From: Balamuthia mandrillaris
Taxonomy: Eukaryota; Discosea; Longamoebia; Balamuthiidae
DNA length: 64,000 bases
Assembly: GCA_031835245.1 (NCBI GenBank)
Contig: JAVKOQ010000006.1
Span: 186,001 to 250,000, forward strand
Direction of reading: 5' to 3'
Shown: positions 12,830 through 24,014 of the stretch, piece by piece
Position numbering within the stretch: position 1 is the stretch's first letter
How the letters are laid out: the number at the start of each line of letters is the position of its first letter
The notes under the pieces: generated by a model
What the model was told of the DNA's origin: nothing
The model's database searches: none
What the model saw: the letters and a program-made list of their open reading frames with translations, nothing else
Program-made: the position numbers and the translations under genes

Positions 12830-15172
12830 TCACGTTTGTTGGGAAGCAAGGCTCTTTCGGAGTTGCATCAACAGCTTGCCGCTTTTGTTGTGCCCTTTGC
12901 CATCCAACCCATCTCCCCAGTACGTATTCCTGTTTGGGGTGTTTGCATAACTAAGAACACAAAGAGCGACAAGAGAAGGTTGACGGGAAGAGAAGAAGAC
13001 AGAGTCGAACCTTCGTCGTTCAACGATGAGACGGTCTCCGGTGCTCAACAATAGTTTTATCAGTTGAGGATTCTGTGGAACAAGCGAGTTAACAAAATAA
13101 CAAACAGCTGAACATAAACAACGACGAACCTGAGAAAACTTGGCGTTCATGCCTTGCCACATAACATCATACTTGACCTTCTCCCAGTCAGCTCGCATGG
13201 TCTTGTCCCTGCTCTGCCCCATGCGAAACGCCTTGGAGGCCGTCTCCGCATTGCGAATGGCCTCTGCATGCTCGTCGTCGCTGCCCACAAACTTTTGGCA
13301 TTGATAGTAATGAATGAGGGAGGGATAGCTGACGCCTTCGAGGGAGAATGCAAAGAGAGCATTGTGCGAGAGCGGGCCATAGGGAACGTCATCAGGGCCA
13401 CAGATGAAGATCGGCTCAAAATGGTCGCTCTCCACTTTCAAGAGAGGAGAAGAAGAAAAAGAAGACGAAGAAGAGTCGCGGTTGGAGTTGATTGACTCTT
13501 CGAGTTGAGTCAAGGCAGAAAGAGAAACGTTTGGACATCCCAAAACCTTTGCGAGAAAGAAAAGAAAATAGGTAAATAAAGAAAGAAGGCAAGAAGAGAA
13601 GAAAAAGAAACTAAGTACGGTGAGAGAACGAAGGGCAGAGAGGCGTTGTAAATGAGCAATGCCTTTATCAGTAATAAGAGGGAGTCCAGAAATGTCCAAC
13701 GTTTCTAAACGTTTGGCACAGGCGCCCTTTGCTATTGCCTCTAACGCTTTGTCGGTGAGGTATTTACATCTCGCTTGTTTTTATACAGCAATATAGAATA
13801 AGCAACGAGATGCGAGAGAGAGAGAAGCGAGAACATACCCAAGTTTAACACCTGGAGGTGATGACATCTCTTCAGCAGGTACATCATGCTTTGATCGTTA
13901 CAAACAGAGAAGCAGCCTTTGAGGTTGAGCCGTAACAAAGATGGACATTTGTTGGCTGTTATTTGTTCGCGTTAGGAGCTTCAAAAGCACAAAGAAGAGA
14001 ACATAGTAGAAGACGACAGACAATAAAACGAGAAGAGAATAGACTAGAGAGAGAAACAGAAGATAGTGCTTGCAGTTACCAACAGCACGAAACGTGGCGT
14101 CGCTGACAAATGTTTTCTCGAGGTGAAGCGTTTGCACTTGGCTCCCCAGTAGAATGTTCATGACCGCTCTGGCGGTGTTGTTCTCTTTCTTTAACAACAC
14201 TAACAACCGGCAGAGCAACGAATCATCCAAACATTCTTTGTTTGTTCGCTTGTTAGCCATAAATGAAAACCACAAGATAAAGAAGCAGAAGAAGAAGAAG
14301 AAGAAGAAGAAGAAAAAGAAGAACAAGAAGAAGAAGAAGAAGAAGAAGAAGAAGAAGAAGAAGAAGAAGAAGAAGAACAAGAAGAACAAGAAGAACAAGA
14401 AGAACAAGAAGAAGAAGAACAAGAACAAGAACAAGAAGAAGAAGCAGAAGCAGAAGAACAAGAACAAGAAGAACAAGAACAGCAAGAGCAGGAGCAAGCA
14501 GATGAAGAACAAGAGGAAGGTGTTACCTCCTAACGCCTCAAACCGTTTAATGTTGGCAGTGATGAAAGAGAGACACTGTTGAGTGAGGGAAGGCACAACG
14601 GCCGCGGTTCCTTGCGCGCCCGTCCCAAACTGTTCCAACGGTTGTGCGCCACAAGCGGACAACGGCGGTCTGTTATCCAAAGGAAAGGAGTGACCATACG
14701 TGGCTCTTATGAAGATCCTTCCGTCTAATGAACACCAACATTGTTAGCAAAGAGGAGAAAAGAGATAGGAGAGGAATGAAACATTAAGCAAGAAAGAAAC
14801 GACAAGAAAGAAAGAAAGAGGGAAAGAAAGAAAGAAAAGAAAGAATGAAAGACAGAAAGAACCGAAGGAAGTACACAAACCGTCAAATTCCTCCAACTGA
14901 AAACGTTGCTGCTCATCTCTGGTGGACTTGGAGCTGGCCACACAACAAAGCAGCTGCTCCTGCGTGACCTTCTTGAAGAGCGGCGCGGGGCAGTGCCTCC
15001 AAAGGTCGTCCAAGCAGAGCCACCCGTCCGCATAGACCTTTGCCCCTCGCGCTTCCATCATCGGCAACCCGTGACGAAGCACATAGCTCAGCTTTTTGGA
15101 GATCCGCACAAGATCGCCGGAAGACAAAGAAGAAGAGGGGGCTGAAGCGCTCGTTCCTTCGGCAGAGTCCAT
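12830..15172 (-). CDS. KptA/Tpt1 N-lobe - leucine-rich repeat - NADAR fusion protein
   Basis: Eight exons (14881-15172, 14527-14724, 14235-14080, 13955-13839, 13773-13619, 13546-13130, 13072-13011, 12950-12830) give 505 residues with every junction in frame. Residues about 13-115 match the N-lobe of the tRNA 2'-phosphotransferase Tpt1/KptA: SKKLSYVLRHGL, GWLCLDDLW, QQRFQL, IFIRATYGHSF. The Arg-His of LRH and the Arg of QRF, three of the four catalytic residues, are present. The C-lobe (HGT, then the fourth Arg before HLS) is absent. Residues about 150-305 are leucine-rich repeats (VQTLHLEKT, LLRLNLKGCFSV, LQVLNLG, LETLDISGLP). Residues about 345-505 are a NADAR/YbiA-like domain: YGPLSHNALFAF, HYYQCQKF, WEKVKYDVMWQGMNAKF, LLSTGDRLIVE, YWGDGLDGKGHNKSGKLLM. 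NADAR proteins act on ADP-ribosylated nucleobases. The usual Glu of EHYYQ-QK is Ile here. Intron 2 is a long (TTC)n run. Confidence 0.85.
14286..14480. repeat. (GAA)n microsatellite, TTC on the sense strand of an intron
   Basis: About 65 GAA/GAAC trinucleotides fill intron 2 of the minus-strand KptA-LRR-NADAR gene. On the coding strand it is pyrimidine-rich. Confidence 0.95.
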
Positions 15173-15622
15173 TCTTGAGGCCTTTTTATTTGTTATAAAC
15201 AATTTATTTATCTTTTTGCAGCCAATATAGCAGTATCATTTTTGGTCACTCAATGAGAAAAAAGTGAGAAAGCATGAAGTGAAAATAACAAACAAAAAAG
15301 ACAAGCTTGGGGACGACGATTGTGCTTGACATTTTTTTTGGCTGCAAATGGTACATGCAAATGAACTCCCTTCCCTGTTTTCTTGGTGCCTCTGCTCTCT
15401 CTTTCTCTCTCTCTCTCTGTCTGTCTTGTTTCTCTCCTTTCTCTTCTCTTTCACGTTTCTCTTTCTCTTTCTCTTTCTCTTTCTCTTTCTCTCTCTCTCT
15501 CTGTCTGTCTTGTTTCTCTCCTTTCTCTTCTCTTTCACGTTTCTCTTTCTCTATTCTCTTTCTCTTTCTCTTTCTCTTTCTCTTTCTCTTTCTCTTTCTC
15601 TTTCTCTTTCTCTTTCTCTTTC

Positions 15623-15655
<33 letters not shown>

Positions 15656-15684
15656 TACAGTGTTCCATGAAACCTGAGTTCTTT
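15173..15684. repeat. Gene-free stretch dominated by (TTTCTC)n microsatellite
   Basis: Between the start of the NADAR-fusion gene and the end of the secreted repeat gene. About 15400-15660 is a CT-rich array of TTTCTC units, with one ~75-bp block containing CTGTCTGTCTTG repeated at about 15417 and 15502. I see no gene in it. Confidence 0.85.
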
Positions 15685-17520
15685 TTACTGGTCACAGTCA
15701 TAAACACCAGCATAAGTGGCATCTCCAGCGGTCCAGTACATGGCCGTGATAACGTCATCGCTGTTCTTCACAAACTGACCCTTGCTGTTCTTCTTCACCT
15801 TGGCCACTTGGCGGATAATCGGGTCGGAGCACTGGTAGTCCGTGCAAAAGGCCATGAACATGCCCTGCTGGGCTCCGAGCAACAACGTGGGGTACTCGTC
15901 GTTCTCACCGAGGACAATGTCGCAGGCAAAGTTACCGCCAGCCAGCTTACCCACGTTGCTCAACGATCCGCTGGTGCAATTGTAGTCATCGCAGTGAGAC
16001 ACCAGTGTGCCTTCCTCCGACTTCCAGCAGGCCAAAACCAGGTCATCCTTGCCGACCACCACTGCCATGTTCTCAGCCTCATCCACATCGTCTCCGGTGA
16101 TTACCCATCCCTGGGAAGGAGAGCTGGAACAGGTCTCGTCGGGGCAGGACCAGAAAACGACGCGCTTACCGGAACCCTCGTTGGTGACGACCATGGGTCT
16201 TCCGTCGGAGCGGATGGCGACCACAACGCCTTGCACCCAGCTGCCACCAAGGTTGTTGGCAACAAGGGTGCTGGTCTCCACGGCACAAGTGACGTCGGCG
16301 CATGACCGGTAGAAAACATCGTTGTCGTCCCAGTAGGCGATGTAGGGGTTTTCGTTGACTGAAACAAAGAATGAGGAACGAGAATAGGGAGCAGACGAGA
16401 ATACAGAGAACAAAAACATACCATCAAAACCAATGGCGAAGGGTTGCTCAAAGCCATTGTCATAGCCAGCAATAGTCCAATTCTGGAAGCCGTAAGAGTC
16501 ACAGTCCGGGTCGTCGCAGTGGACATAGAGGAGAACCAAAGGACTGTCACCATAAACCACAAACACCGGGTTACCAGTGGCAGGATCCAAGGCTGCCTTC
16601 ACTGGGCAAAAGGCCTGCTCGGTGCCAAAGATGGTAGTATCCAAGGCTAAAGTGTCGCAAGCCGAGTCAGCACAGCGAATAAACTTAACGGGGCCAGGGT
16701 CGTCGCCGCAACCAGCATCTTCCTGGTAGAAGAATGCTTCATATGCAAGGTTCGGGGAGAAATCGGAAGAGAAACAGTTACAGGTGGAAGAAGAAATGAG
16801 TGAGTATTTAAGTATGTTGGATGTGCTTTGCCTTCTTTAAAAGAGCATACCCGGTAGATCGTCCTCATCCAGGAAGAGGTCGAACTCCTTGTTCTGATCC
16901 ATGACCTCGTTAGGAGGGATGATCCGCTTTTGCTTGCAGAGACCCGCCTAAAGACAACACAAACATTTTCCAGAGGTTGAGGCTATGATGAGGATAGATA
17001 TGAAAACAAAGGGAAGCATACCGTGCAACAACCGTCATTGACTTCAGCGTTCAGTGCAGCAGCGTCGGTGGAACAATCGGTCTCGTCGTCCTCAAGCACA
17101 GCCACGCACTTACCAAAGAGATTGTATCCCAGCAAACACTAAACAGAGCGGAAAAGAAAGTTGAATAAAGGAATGGCGATAGGGGCAGAGCCACTATCGA
17201 ATTAGGCCTCTTAAAGAGAAGGGATTTAAACCTGTGAGGTAGGACAAGATGCATCCTCGCGGTAAGGGTTGCAGAGGTTGACTCCGCCGCATGTTCGGAC
17301 TACTGTTCCATTGGGGCTGATGGTGAGCACGGGCTCCTCTTCGTTCAAGATCTGGAAGGACGGATCTGTTTCGTCGCAGTCCGCCTGCACCTCTGAAAGA
17401 AGAGAAAAAGGTGTGTCAACACTTTTTGTACCGACCCCCAAACGAGCAATTAAGAAAAGCCGTACTCAGAGCGAGACACAGAAGCACGCCGATCACCACT
17501 AACCGCCAACCTTGCCTCAT
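15685..17520 (-). CDS. Secreted protein with six 'C-x-D-x-x-C' propeller-like repeats
   Basis: Six exons from ATG 17520 (MRQGWRLVVIGVLLCLALS, a clear signal peptide) to stop 15685. The N-terminal 130 residues are Cys-rich (CGGVNLCNPYREDASC, CLLGYNLFGKC, CCTAGLC). Then about 50-residue units recur, each with a predicted strand followed by a Cys pair: FIRCADSAC, YVHCDDPDC, FYRSCADVTC, FWSCPDETC, SHCDDYNC, AFCTDYQC. Each is preceded by a G-x-P-x-hydrophobic strand (NPVFVVYGD, NPYIAYWDD, RPMVVTNEG). This is the pattern of bacterial and protist beta-propeller repeats of the VISYYD...HCGNxxC type. Six units suggest a six-bladed propeller held by disulfides. An extracellular binding role is likely; no catalytic motif is seen. 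N-glycosylation sequons are present. Confidence 0.8.
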
Positions 17521-17835
17521 CTTTCCAGCTGCAAACGCTCTGTTGCCCAACCGTCTGCTTCCGCCCTACTGCTTTCTTTCTTTTTTTTTAACTTTATCCA
17601 AATCAAAATTTAGGGTTTGCAGATAAAAAGGAAGGGGTTTTTTGCTCAACAAAATGAACCAATCAAACATTTTTGCCGACTAACTGGCACACGTCACCTT
17701 CGAACACGTCACCTCAACTCAGATAAATCAAATCACCAATTAAATATCAAACAATGGTTGTCGACTTAAAATAGTTTTGTGGACAGAAATGGAACGTTTC
17801 ATGTCGTAGGAAGAAGGAAGATATCGGCGGTAAAG
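17521..17835. promoter_or_regulatory. Divergent promoter region with GTCGAC and a short upstream ORF
   Basis: 315 bp between the secreted repeat gene and the F-box gene. GTCGAC lies at 17760-17765, 76 bp before the plus-strand ATG. ACACGTCACC occurs twice near 17691-17712. A seven-codon upstream ORF (ATG about 17789, stop TAG) precedes the main ATG and could modulate its translation. Confidence 0.4.
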
Positions 17836-17992
17836 ATGGAGGAGGCAAAGGAGGAGGAGGTGGAAGCGAGGCTGAAGAGACGGCTGCAGGAGCTCGAAAA
17901 GAGCGAAAACGAACAGTGCCCGCAGCCAAGTGAAGAAGAAAAAGAACGAAGGGAATTGAAGGTTCCGAAAGCTACTCTTTTCTCCATGCTCA

Positions 17993-18044
<52 letters not shown>

Positions 18045-18643
18045 CTCCCTCTCTCCATCTTCTTCAACGTCCTTAACAAGAACAACACGCAAAGCGAGTC
18101 AAGCTACGAGAACGAGTCCTGAAGCACAGAGAGCTGATGCAAAAATGGGTCGAGAAGAAAAGAGAAGAGGCGGAGCAACAGCGCCTCCAACAAGAACAGG
18201 CGGAGCGCGAGCGCTCCACCCTCGCTGAGAAACCCTTTCTGTTTATCCCCGACGAGGTGCTCCTCCATATCTTCAAGCACCTGGCCTCACCCAGGGACCT
18301 GGCCATGGCGGCCAGGGCCTGCAAACGCTTTCACCTGGTGTTCCACGAGGAGCCCCTCTGGGAGGCCCTCTGCAAAAGGCGCTACGGAGAGGACCTGCCG
18401 GCCGCTCAGCTGTTCACCAGGGACGGCAAGATGGCCTGGCAGGTCACCTTCAAGAACAACTACTTTGAGGAGAAGGTGCAGATGGACCTGCTGGCCAAGT
18501 ACACGCCATTCCCCTGCCCCTACTGCGGGGCCAATACCGCCCGGCAGAAGATGTTGCAGCGGAACGTGACCTACGTGCATTGGAAGGACTGCGTTAGCTG
18601 CGCCAAGACCTGGGACTGGGAGTACATTCCACTCGCAAAGTGA
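17836..18643 (+). CDS. F-box protein with C-terminal zinc-ribbon-like Cys/His motif
   Basis: Two exons. Exon 1 runs from ATG 17836 to a GT donor at about 17960 and encodes a Glu/Lys helix. The intron is a (CT)n tract. Exon 2 starts after AAAG near 18092. The N-terminal ~75 residues form a charged coiled coil, followed by an F-box (FIPDEVLLHIFKHLASPRDL, then CKRFHLVFHEEPLWEALC). The last 60 residues carry CPYC, then HWKDCVSC with Trp-rich spacing (WDWEYIP), a likely zinc ribbon. F-box proteins bring substrates to SCF ubiquitin ligases; the zinc motif may be the substrate reader. GTG upstream of the ATG is in frame but not a credible start. Family beyond F-box not recognised. Confidence 0.8.
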
Positions 18644-19019
18644 ACAAGAAGCACGCTTGGAGGAATGAGCTCTCCAGAGGCAGACGCCAGTATAGTTGTG
18701 GCCTGCGGCCATGAAGAGAGAACAAAAAACAAACAGGTGGTATGGAAAGGAAGGAAACCAAAGACAAAAGCAGGATGAAGAAAGAGGAGTTTACAGCCTT
18801 GACACACCAGCAAACGTCTCAAGCAAACGAAAAGATGCACCACAGCACAGTTGGAAGCACCCCAGAGGACTCTTCTGTTAAACAACCGAAATCTCGCATT
18901 ATTAATTATTGCCTTATGGTGACTGTTCTACAACACTATACGACATCATTACCACGACAAAATAAGAGGCAAGAAGAAGAAACGGACAACGAACCAACCC
19001 TTAGGGTCTCTCTTCGGCT
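18644..19019. other. Intergenic, nothing recognised
   Basis: 376 bp between two plus-strand genes. I see no ORF with coding character, no tRNA and no long repeat. The right part is A/T-rich upstream of the PI-PLC start. Confidence 0.5.
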
Positions 19020-19791
19020 ATGGCTCTTGTGCCCAGTGTCAAGAAGATGCTTGCTCTCTTTCTTTTGTTGTCAACCACGGCAACAACGCTCTTGTGCAGC
19101 GCGGATCACGACGTTGCTCCCATTTGTGACGCTTCGAACGACGAACTCCGTCTCAATCAGATACAAGTGGTTGGAACCCACAACAGGTCCGGTTTTTTTT
19201 TTCTCCAAGCTCTCCCGTTTCCCTCTTTCACTTCTCTCCGTTGTTTCCTCGCTCTTCCGTTCTTCTCACTTTTTTTTTCTTTGCTCTAATCAAGTTATCA
19301 TATGCGCACTCATCGTGAAGTAAGAGACGGTACGTCGTTCGCTTTATGCTTCTTCTTCATGCGTTTTCTCCTTTTTTTTTCTTCCCTAACCATACGTACA
19401 TATTCTTTGCGTTATGAATAAAAAGTTGTTGACAAAGTCATACCTGGTATAATGCAACTCATGGACTATGAGTTGCCTCCTCTTCGCGAACAGTTGGAAG
19501 ACTATCGCGTAAGGGCGTTTGAGTTTGATGTCTTTTATGACCCTTCTATTCTTTATGCCAGGCCTAGTGGTCTCGCCGTTGTCGAGGGTGAGATCAATGC
19601 CTTCTTATTCTTCCGTTCTTTTTTCTGCTGCCTAGTCGTTTTGTTGTTTCTTTACTTACATGCCTTTGTAGAGCAATGCGATTGCACTCTTCAGCCACCC
19701 TACGATCAGGAAGGAGTTATGGCCACATCGACCAACAGCAAAGTATTCCACGTTCAAGATGTAGACTATCGGTAAATTTAATCCCTCTTTT

Positions 19792-19831
<40 letters not shown>

Positions 19832-19851
19832 CTCTCTCTCTCTCTTTCTCT

Positions 19852-19887
<36 letters not shown>

Positions 19888-21017
19888 CTCTCGCATTATT
19901 GCGTCGAAGGTAATAACGTAAGCTTTACCCAACACTTTAAACAAAATAATATTCGTTTTAGGACCCACTGTTACACTTTGGTGGATTGCCTGTCGCAACT
20001 GATGGAGTGGTCTAACTCGGTCGATGGCCACCACACCCCTCTGTTTATTCAATTGGAGCTTAAGGCCAATCCGTTGCCCATCTTGCCTTCCATGGCAGAA
20101 GAACTTGGCTTTCACCCTGTTGTACCCCTTTCTTGGGCTAACCCCACAGCTCTTGCTTCGTTGGAAGAAGAGATCCTTGGCGTTATTCCTCTGGTATATT
20201 TCTTTGCTTTTGATTTGTTTTGTTTTATTATTATTTGCTTTCCTCTGACTTCGTCCGTGGTCTTCTTATCTCTTTCTCTCTATTTTTCATTGGTGACAGG
20301 ATCGAATTTTAAGTCCCGCCTCACTCACAAACGACCATCCCAACATGACCCTTTCCCAAGTGGTCACAGAGGTAGGTTGGCCGACCATCAGCGAGTCAAT
20401 GGGCAAGTTTATCTTCTTCCTGGACAACAATCCTGTTTCAGACGTCCAACAGGTCTTCAGCAATACCTCTTTGCCGCGTTTCATCTTCAGAGAGAGACCT
20501 GAGGGAGAGCCTGATGCTGCCATTTTTAAGCGCAACAACCCGAAGACCCATTATGAAAACATTCAGGATTTGGTGGGCAAGGGATACATCGTTAGAGCGA
20601 GAGCTGATTCGGGTAAGTTTTGCTTCTTGTTCTTCTTGTGCTTGTGCTTGTGCTTGTTTCAACTTTCTTCCTCCTTTCCTTCCTTCATCCTTATTTATCC
20701 TTCTTCTTACCTCAATCTTCCTTCCATTATTACGCTCAGACACGACCGAAGCCAGAAACAACGACTACTCCACACAAGAGGCCGCTTGGTCGAGCGGCGC
20801 CCAGATCATCAGCACGGACTACGTCCGACCGGATCGTACTCTCATTCCCAGGAGCGAGTACGTCGTTCACACTCCGAACCACTGCATCGCCCAGTGCAAT
20901 CCAATCGCTGCCGCTGATATTTTGTTGGATGAAGACTTTCAGTGCGAACCCATCGACTATTCCACTTCTTCTGCTTCGTCTCTGTCCTCCTTGGTTCTTT
21001 CTCTTATTTATGCCTAA
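19020..21017 (+). CDS. Ca2+-dependent phosphatidylinositol-specific phospholipase C, secreted and probably GPI-anchored
   Basis: Seven exons splice in frame. Residues 1-26 are a signal peptide (MLALFLLLSTTATTLLCSA). The PI-PLC-C1 type TIM-barrel follows: NQIQVVGTHNSYHMRTH contains the catalytic His of the HN motif, then PPLREQLEDYRVRAFEFDVF with the metal-binding Glu-x-Asp, PLFIQLELK, GKFIFFLDN, and AQIISTDYVRPD near the end. Paired cysteines (CDC, CYTLVDC, CIAQC, DFQCEP) fit an extracellular protein. The C-terminus ends in a Ser-rich spacer and a hydrophobic tail (SSLSSLVLSLIYA), like a GPI-anchor signal. The enzyme would hydrolyse phosphatidylinositol or release GPI-linked or inositol lipids at the cell surface or in phagosomes. 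A (CT)n microsatellite sits in the intron at 19795-19895. Confidence 0.87.
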
Positions 21018-21135
21018 TAACCTTGACATTGAGTTGTTCTCTTACTTAACTTGTCTCTCTTGTTGTTTCTTTCTTGTTGTTTCTTTCTTTCTTTCTTGTC
21101 GTTTCTTTCTTTCTTGTCGTTTCTTTCTTGTCGTT

Positions 21136-21175
<40 letters not shown>

Positions 21176-21213
21176 GTCGTTTCTTTCTTTCTTGTCGTTT
21201 CTTTCTTGTCGTT

Positions 21214-21297
<84 letters not shown>

Positions 21298-21358
21298 GTC
21301 GTTTCTTTCTTTCTTGTCTTTTCTTTCTTTCTTTCTTTCTTTCTTTTTCTTTCTTTTT

Positions 21359-21450
<92 letters not shown>

Positions 21451-21616
21451 GTCGTTTCTTTCTTTCTGTTCATTTTTTGTGACGTAATGAACATCTTTAG
21501 GTCTTGGGATGGATTCCTGAATACCAAATTATAGAAGGAAAAAGGGTTTAAAGCCGGCGATGAGTGATGGCAGCAGCATCCATCCTGTTGTTTCTTCTTC
21601 TTCTTGTTCTTCTTGT

Positions 21617-21651
<35 letters not shown>

Positions 21652-21892
21652 TTCTTCCTCTTCCTCTTCTTCTTCTTCTTCCTCTTCCTCTTCCTCTTCC
21701 TCTTCCTCTTCTTCTTGCTGCATCTGGGCGGGGTGGTTTTCCCGCCAATTTTTTAAGGTGTGCCTAAAAAAGAGCAGAGACTCCTCACGGGAGCCGCTAA
21801 GGGTGGACATAAGTATTGGAGGAGTCATGTATTTTCCCACTGAGACAAAGGGGGGAATAGCGTGACGGGTTACCTTCTACTTCTTTAGTAGT
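21018..21892. repeat. Gene-free stretch: (TTTC)n with TTTCTTGTCG interruptions, then (TTC)n
   Basis: About 21051-21470 is a TTTC tetranucleotide array, regularly broken by TTTCTTGTCGTTTC. About 21590-21716 is TTC/CTC triplets. The last ~170 bp before the coiled-coil gene is unique sequence. No gene is supported; the long reading frames here are repeat translations. Confidence 0.9.
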
Positions 21893-22429
21893 ATGTCCCA
21901 AAAGGCCAAGCACTACAAAAAAAAAACAACACAACCACCACTGCAAAGCTGCACCATGAGCAACCAAACCAAGGGCACATCCACCCGCAACTGCCGGTCA
22001 ACCCGCTCCTCACGGGCCGAGAACCCAAAAAGGCGGAGGACGCAGGAAAAGGAACAAGCGGCGGAGAAGACGGTGAAAGGCGTGGTGCGGGATCGACTCG
22101 CTGAGGCCCTGGGCTCGGTGCTGCAACGGTTGGAAGACTGCGAAGAAGAAGTGACCCAACTGAAAACCTCCCAGGAAGAGTTGAAGAAAAAAGTGACCCA
22201 ACTGAAAACCTCCCAGGAAGAGTTGAAGAAAGAAGTGACTCAACTGAAAACCTCCCAGGAAGAGCTGAAGAAAGAAGTGACCCAACTGAAAACCTCCCAG
22301 GAAGAGTTGAAGAAAAAAGTGACCCAACTCGAAACCCGCATCGAGGTCCTGGAGATGCAAGAATTTGGCATCACCTGTGCGCCAGGGATGAACTGTTGTT
22401 GGAACGTAGTGCACTCGGTGGCGAGGTGA
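21893..22429 (+). CDS. Coiled-coil protein with five tandem 14-residue (two-heptad) repeats
   Basis: Single exon, 178 residues. A basic N-terminus rich in Ser/Thr/Arg (SRAENPKRRRTQEKEQ) may contain a nuclear localisation signal. Residues about 80-150 are five near-identical units of the form VTQLKTSQEELKKK/E, exactly two heptads each, predicting a long parallel coiled coil. The DNA shows a 42-bp tandem repeat at about 22150-22335, so the unit number may vary between alleles. The C-terminus is Cys-containing (TCAPGMNCCWN). A 42-bp piece of this gene (around 22018-22060) is closely matched at 48983-49022. I do not recognise a family; function unknown. There is no intron, unlike most neighbours. 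Confidence 0.65.
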   Translation: MSQKAKHYKKKTTQPPLQSCTMSNQTKGTSTRNCRSTRSSRAENPKRRRTQEKEQAAEKTVKGVVRDRLAEALGSVLQRLEDCEEEVTQLKTSQEELKKKVTQLKTSQEELKKEVTQLKTSQEELKKEVTQLKTSQEELKKKVTQLETRIEVLEMQEFGITCAPGMNCCWNVVHSVAR

Positions 22430-22964
22430 CCAGTCCCTGTTTATTCCATTTGAAAACCCCAAAACAAAACGGGTCCTCTGCTATCACAATCAACGATCTG
22501 TTTTACCATATCGCTGGCAATGGTTGTGATAGCAGAGGGCAATGGAGGTACAAGGAGGGGTGCATGGTTGCTTCTTCTTCTTCCTCCTCCTCTTTCTCCT
22601 CCTCCTCATCCTTCTGTTACAAATTAAGAATGGGAATAATTGTGGAACCAAGTTGCAGGATCTCCACATTCGGGTAGTAAGTTAAAAGGAACTGTTCTTC
22701 TGGTGGCGGTGGTGGTGGCAGCGGTGGTGAGGGTGGCCACTTTTTTTGTTTTTTGCTTGTTTCTTTCTTGTCGTTTCCTTCCTTCCTTCTTTCTTTCTTT
22801 CTTTCCTTTTCGTTTCCAAAAAGGAAAACGTGCCTTTTCGCTCATCTATTCTTTCTCTCTTTTTTCTCTCTCTCGCTCTCTTTTCGTTTCTGTTTATCGC
22901 CTTCTTTCTTCATTCTTTTTCTTTTCCTCCGTCAAACCAGAACGACAGCACCGGCACAACAACG
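22430..22964. other. Intergenic with a 15-bp perfect inverted repeat and TTTC tract
   Basis: Arms CCTCTGCTATCACAA at 22475-22489 and its reverse complement at 22524-22538 could form a stem with a 34-nt loop in the 3' region of the coiled-coil gene. A short TTTCTTGTCGTTTCC block, like the larger arrays elsewhere, lies near 22764-22800. Confidence 0.6.
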
Positions 22965-23974
22965 ATGGCAGCGGAGCGGATCGTTCGCATCAGCATCACT
23001 TGCCTACTCTGCAACGTTCTCCTCTCCTCCTATTCCTCTTCCTCTTTCTCCTCCGTGGAAGCCGTGGGCTTTACCGGCAGCGCAAACTACTCGTTTGGCA
23101 TCGCGAGCATCCCCGTCACGCTGGACTACCACAACGGGAGCGTCTATGCCGTAGTGGAGAGGCCGCAAGGGTACACGCTCACCGAGTTTGACGGCTGGAC
23201 GCTCAACATCACCCGAACGCTGATCGTATCCAACGAGGGCCTGACCCCGTTCCCGCGGGTGCAGACGTTCATCGTGCCTCCATCCTCGCCGAAGGTGACG
23301 CCCAAGATGTGGTTGTTTGCTAACTTGGGCTTGGAGGTTTGTTATGTTACTGCAGGCTTTCTCCTGTTAACTATTGGTAATATAATTATACCAAGGTGGA
23401 TTTGGTCTCTTGGAAAGTGACGAGGAAGAGCGCGCCTTTCCCGCTGGTGGATAACACGAACTTGGACAATGGCTTCGTTCTGCCGGATTATTCCATGGTC
23501 TATCTGTTTCAAGGAGTGGAGGGCAACGTTTCCTACGTCTATCAGGTTTTGCTTTCTGTCTTCCCTTTCTCTTTCTTTCTTGTGTAACCAACGACATTGA
23601 AAACAGTTTGAGACGAAGAGCTTTTCGCTTCTTCCACAGACACAAACTGTTGGAAATGGATCCTACACTCACTTTTATAATGGCTTCACGTTCGTTTCGC
23701 TCTCTCTCTCTTTTCTCTCTCTCTCTCTCTCTCTCTCTCGTTCTGTCTCTAATACCAGTCTTTCAACAGCTCGCAAGAAGGAACGAATGCCTACTTTGTT
23801 GCCCAGCGAGGTACCTCATGGCAAGGCTACGGTCTCATCCAAGTGGACTACACCACCTGGAAAGTTCTCAACTGGACCTACACCTTTGGCCACATGACAC
23901 CTCCCGTCCCATTCTACAATTATCAGAACCCTTCCGATACGGTTCGTTTTAAGCCAGAGAATTTCAGAGAAGGA

Positions 23975-24014
<40 letters not shown>

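Noticed and set aside
15307-16305. 332-codon plus-strand frame
   Set aside because: Its first third is translated (TTTCTC)n repeat and the rest is antisense to the secreted repeat protein.
21042-21534. Long open frames on both strands in the TTTC array
   Set aside because: A 4-bp repeat without stops stays open in all frames; the peptides are periodic FLSFFLS/KKERKKE.
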